A stretch of DNA of 64,000 nucleotides, from positions 1 to 64,000 of the forward strand of contig JALUAG010000077.1 in assembly GCA_027045875.1 (NCBI GenBank), read 5' to 3'. This stretch comes from Alphaproteobacteria bacterium. GTDB lineage: Bacteria; Pseudomonadota; Alphaproteobacteria; Geminicoccales; Geminicoccaceae. Below, one piece after another: positions 62,799-64,000 of this stretch. Every line of letters begins with the position of its first letter. Position 1 is the stretch's first letter. Made by a program: the position numbers and the translations under genes. A model generated the notes under the pieces. It ran no database searches and was not told where the DNA came from. It saw only the letters and a program-made list of their open reading frames with translations.

Positions 62799-63695
62799 AT
62801 GCCCGAGAGGACGCGTCTCGAAGCGCGGATCCAGCGCCACTACGACGAGCTGCCGCCGGCGGAGCGGCGGCTCGCGGATCTGCTGCTGGGTTTTCCCGGC
62901 AATCCCGCCTCCTATTCGGCCAGCGAGCTGGCGGCCATGGCGGGCACCTCGAACGCCGCCGCGACCCGCTTCTTCCGGCGCCTCGGCTACGAGGGCTACG
63001 CCGAGGTGCGGCGCCAGGTACGGGACGCCCAGGCCTGGGGATCGCCCGTCTATCTCAGCGACGCGAGCGCCCCGCCCGGCGGCGAGAACGGGGTGGTCGC
63101 GGCCCATCTCGCGAGCGAGACGGACAATCTGCGCCGCACCCTCGAGGGGCTGCGACCCGGGCAGCTCGAGGAGATCGCGGCCGCCCTCGCCCGTGCCCGC
63201 CGGGTGCCGGTGGTGGGGTTCCGCAACAGTCGCATGATCGCCCACTATTTCCAGCGCCAGCTCGTGCTGCTGCGGCCGGGCACGGCGCTGCTGCCGGCGC
63301 CCGGCCAGACCCTGGCCGAGGACCTCGCCGATCTCGGCGGCGAGGACGTGCTCGTACTGGTGGCCTTCCGCCGGCGGGTGGCGGCGGTCGGCGAGGTCGC
63401 ACGCATCACCCGGGAACGCGGCGCCTCGCTGCTGCTGGTCACCGATCCCTCGGCCATGCGCATCACCCGCTTCGCCCGCTGGACGCTCCTGTGCCGGCTG
63501 GGCTCGGGCTCGCTGTTCGACAGCTACGCGAGCGCGATGAGCCTGCTCAACCTCCTGTGCGCCGCCGTCTTCCGCCGGATGCCGGACCGCGCCGCGCGGC
63601 GCATGCGCCGGATCGAGGCGCTGCACGAGGAGCTGGGCGAGCTCACCCTGCCGGACCGCGAGCCGGCCGGGCCCGATCAGAACCGTCCGTCGTAG
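62799..63695 (+). CDS. MurR/RpiR-family transcriptional regulator
   Basis: This 298-residue regulator has the RpiR-type HTH (about 1-77, ASYSASELAAMAGTSNAAATRFFRRLGYEGYAEVRRQVRDA) and a C-terminal SIS domain (about 125-260) that binds a sugar phosphate or similar effector. It is divergent from the TRAP-dpaL-carbamoylase operon and likely controls it through the two palindromes between them. Its last 19 bases overlap the convergent TPP-enzyme gene. Confidence 0.88.
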   Translation: MPERTRLEARIQRHYDELPPAERRLADLLLGFPGNPASYSASELAAMAGTSNAAATRFFRRLGYEGYAEVRRQVRDAQAWGSPVYLSDASAPPGGENGVVAAHLASETDNLRRTLEGLRPGQLEEIAAALARARRVPVVGFRNSRMIAHYFQRQLVLLRPGTALLPAPGQTLAEDLADLGGEDVLVLVAFRRRVAAVGEVARITRERGASLLLVTDPSAMRITRFARWTLLCRLGSGSLFDSYASAMSLLNLLCAAVFRRMPDRAARRMRRIEALHEELGELTLPDREPAGPDQNRPS

Positions 63696-64000
63696 GCGCG
63701 GGCACCGATCGGACAGGCGATCAGCGTGAAGCCGTGACGCCGGCGACCCTCCGTGATCGCGGCGGCGAGCCCGTCCCGGTCGCAGACGGTGACCCCGTGC
63801 CCGCCCATGGCCTCCGCCACCGCGGCCAGATCGGTGCCGCCGAAGGTGGTGCCCCGCACCGCGTACCGGCCGCCGCGCTGCTTGAGCTCGATCAGGGCCA
63901 GCGCCTCGTCGACGAACACGACCACCACCACCGGCAGTGCGAGATCGCGGGCGGTGGCGAGTTCGCCCAGCACCATCTCGAGGCCGGCATCGCCGGTGAA
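63677..64000 (-). CDS. Thiamine-pyrophosphate-dependent enzyme, C-terminal part (5' end outside window)
   Basis: The frame is open from the window edge to the stop at 63677. The visible 107 residues start FTGDAGLEMVLGELATA, which is the GDG/N motif that binds TPP and magnesium in acetolactate-synthase-like enzymes. VVVVVFVDEALALIELKQ follows, as in the C-terminal domain of that family. The specific reaction cannot be told from this fragment. It converges with the rpiR-type gene. Confidence 0.8.
   Translation of the reverse strand, partial: FTGDAGLEMVLGELATARDLALPVVVVVFVDEALALIELKQRGGRYAVRGTTFGGTDLAAVAEAMGGHGVTVCDRDGLAAAITEGRRRHGFTLIACPIGARAYDGRF

Overview
The window looks like one contiguous piece of chromosome from a very GC-rich (about 70 % by eye), gene-dense alphaproteobacterium, most like the Rhodospirillales and relatives. 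The pointers are a perfect CtrA-type box (TTAA-N7-TTAAC), aerobic-type CobN cobaltochelatase, ATP-dependent PEP carboxykinase, membrane-bound urate hydroxylase PuuD, a quinone-linked sulfite dehydrogenase of the SoeABC type, two TRAP transporters, and very frequent 4-nt ATGA/GTGA gene overlaps with many GTG starts. I see no phage, IS element or CRISPR array. The placement is inference; no marker gene fixes the genus.

Layout. 1-3.4 kb: end of an ADP-forming acyl-CoA synthetase, carnitinyl-CoA dehydratase, an esterase and an SDR. 3.4-8.4 kb: a CtrA-boxed Aer-like PAS protein, a GT4 glycosyltransferase with a glycogen-debranching-type enzyme, and a TetR regulator. 8.4-13 kb: soeABC-like molybdoenzyme operon. 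13-19 kb: a GAF-GGDEF protein, then a four-gene 2-oxoacid:ferredoxin oxidoreductase operon whose last subunit fuses a GltD-like FAD reductase to a 2[4Fe-4S] ferredoxin, with an FNR/FixK-type box in front. 19-21.3 kb: divergent vitamin B6 salvage genes pdxY/pdxH and an SDR. 21.3-24.6 kb: a PotABC-type importer without its binding protein. 24.8-28.9 kb: REC-like GGDEF protein, HugZ-like protein, pckA, a TerC protein. 29-33.4 kb: cobU/cobP and cobN. 33.3-37.3 kb: puuD, guanine deaminase and a class III aminotransferase. 37.6-42.3 kb: XRE regulator, TRAP operon, glutathione transferase, a YbaK fragment and tRNA-Ser(GCU). 42.4-44.4 kb: M24 peptidase with an Asp/Glu racemase-superfamily protein.

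44.4-54.3 kb is one twelve-gene leftward operon: binding protein, two permeases, a tiny membrane protein, two ATPases, then DhaL, DhaM, a stand-alone HPr, a stand-alone Enzyme I, an HTH protein and DhaK. It joins an ABC importer to a complete, unfused PTS-dependent dihydroxyacetone kinase. 54.6-56.3 kb holds a frameshifted beta-propeller gene and about 0.67 kb of gene-poor, palindrome-rich DNA. 56.3-63.7 kb is a catabolic island: TRAP transporter, diaminopropionate ammonia-lyase, a Zn-dependent amidohydrolase/carbamoylase and an N-carbamoyl-D-amino-acid hydrolase, divergent from an RpiR regulator, with two matching operator-like palindromes between. The window ends inside a TPP-dependent enzyme.

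The observations I find most interesting are: the fused ABC-importer/DHA-PTS operon; the carbamoylase plus DpaL island, which makes chemical sense as a route from ureido-diaminopropionate (albizziine-like) compounds to pyruvate and ammonia; a perfect GC hairpin just after the stop codon of all three binding-protein genes; the FNR-type box before the ferredoxin oxidoreductase; the CtrA box before the PAS gene; and the paired RpiR-type operators.
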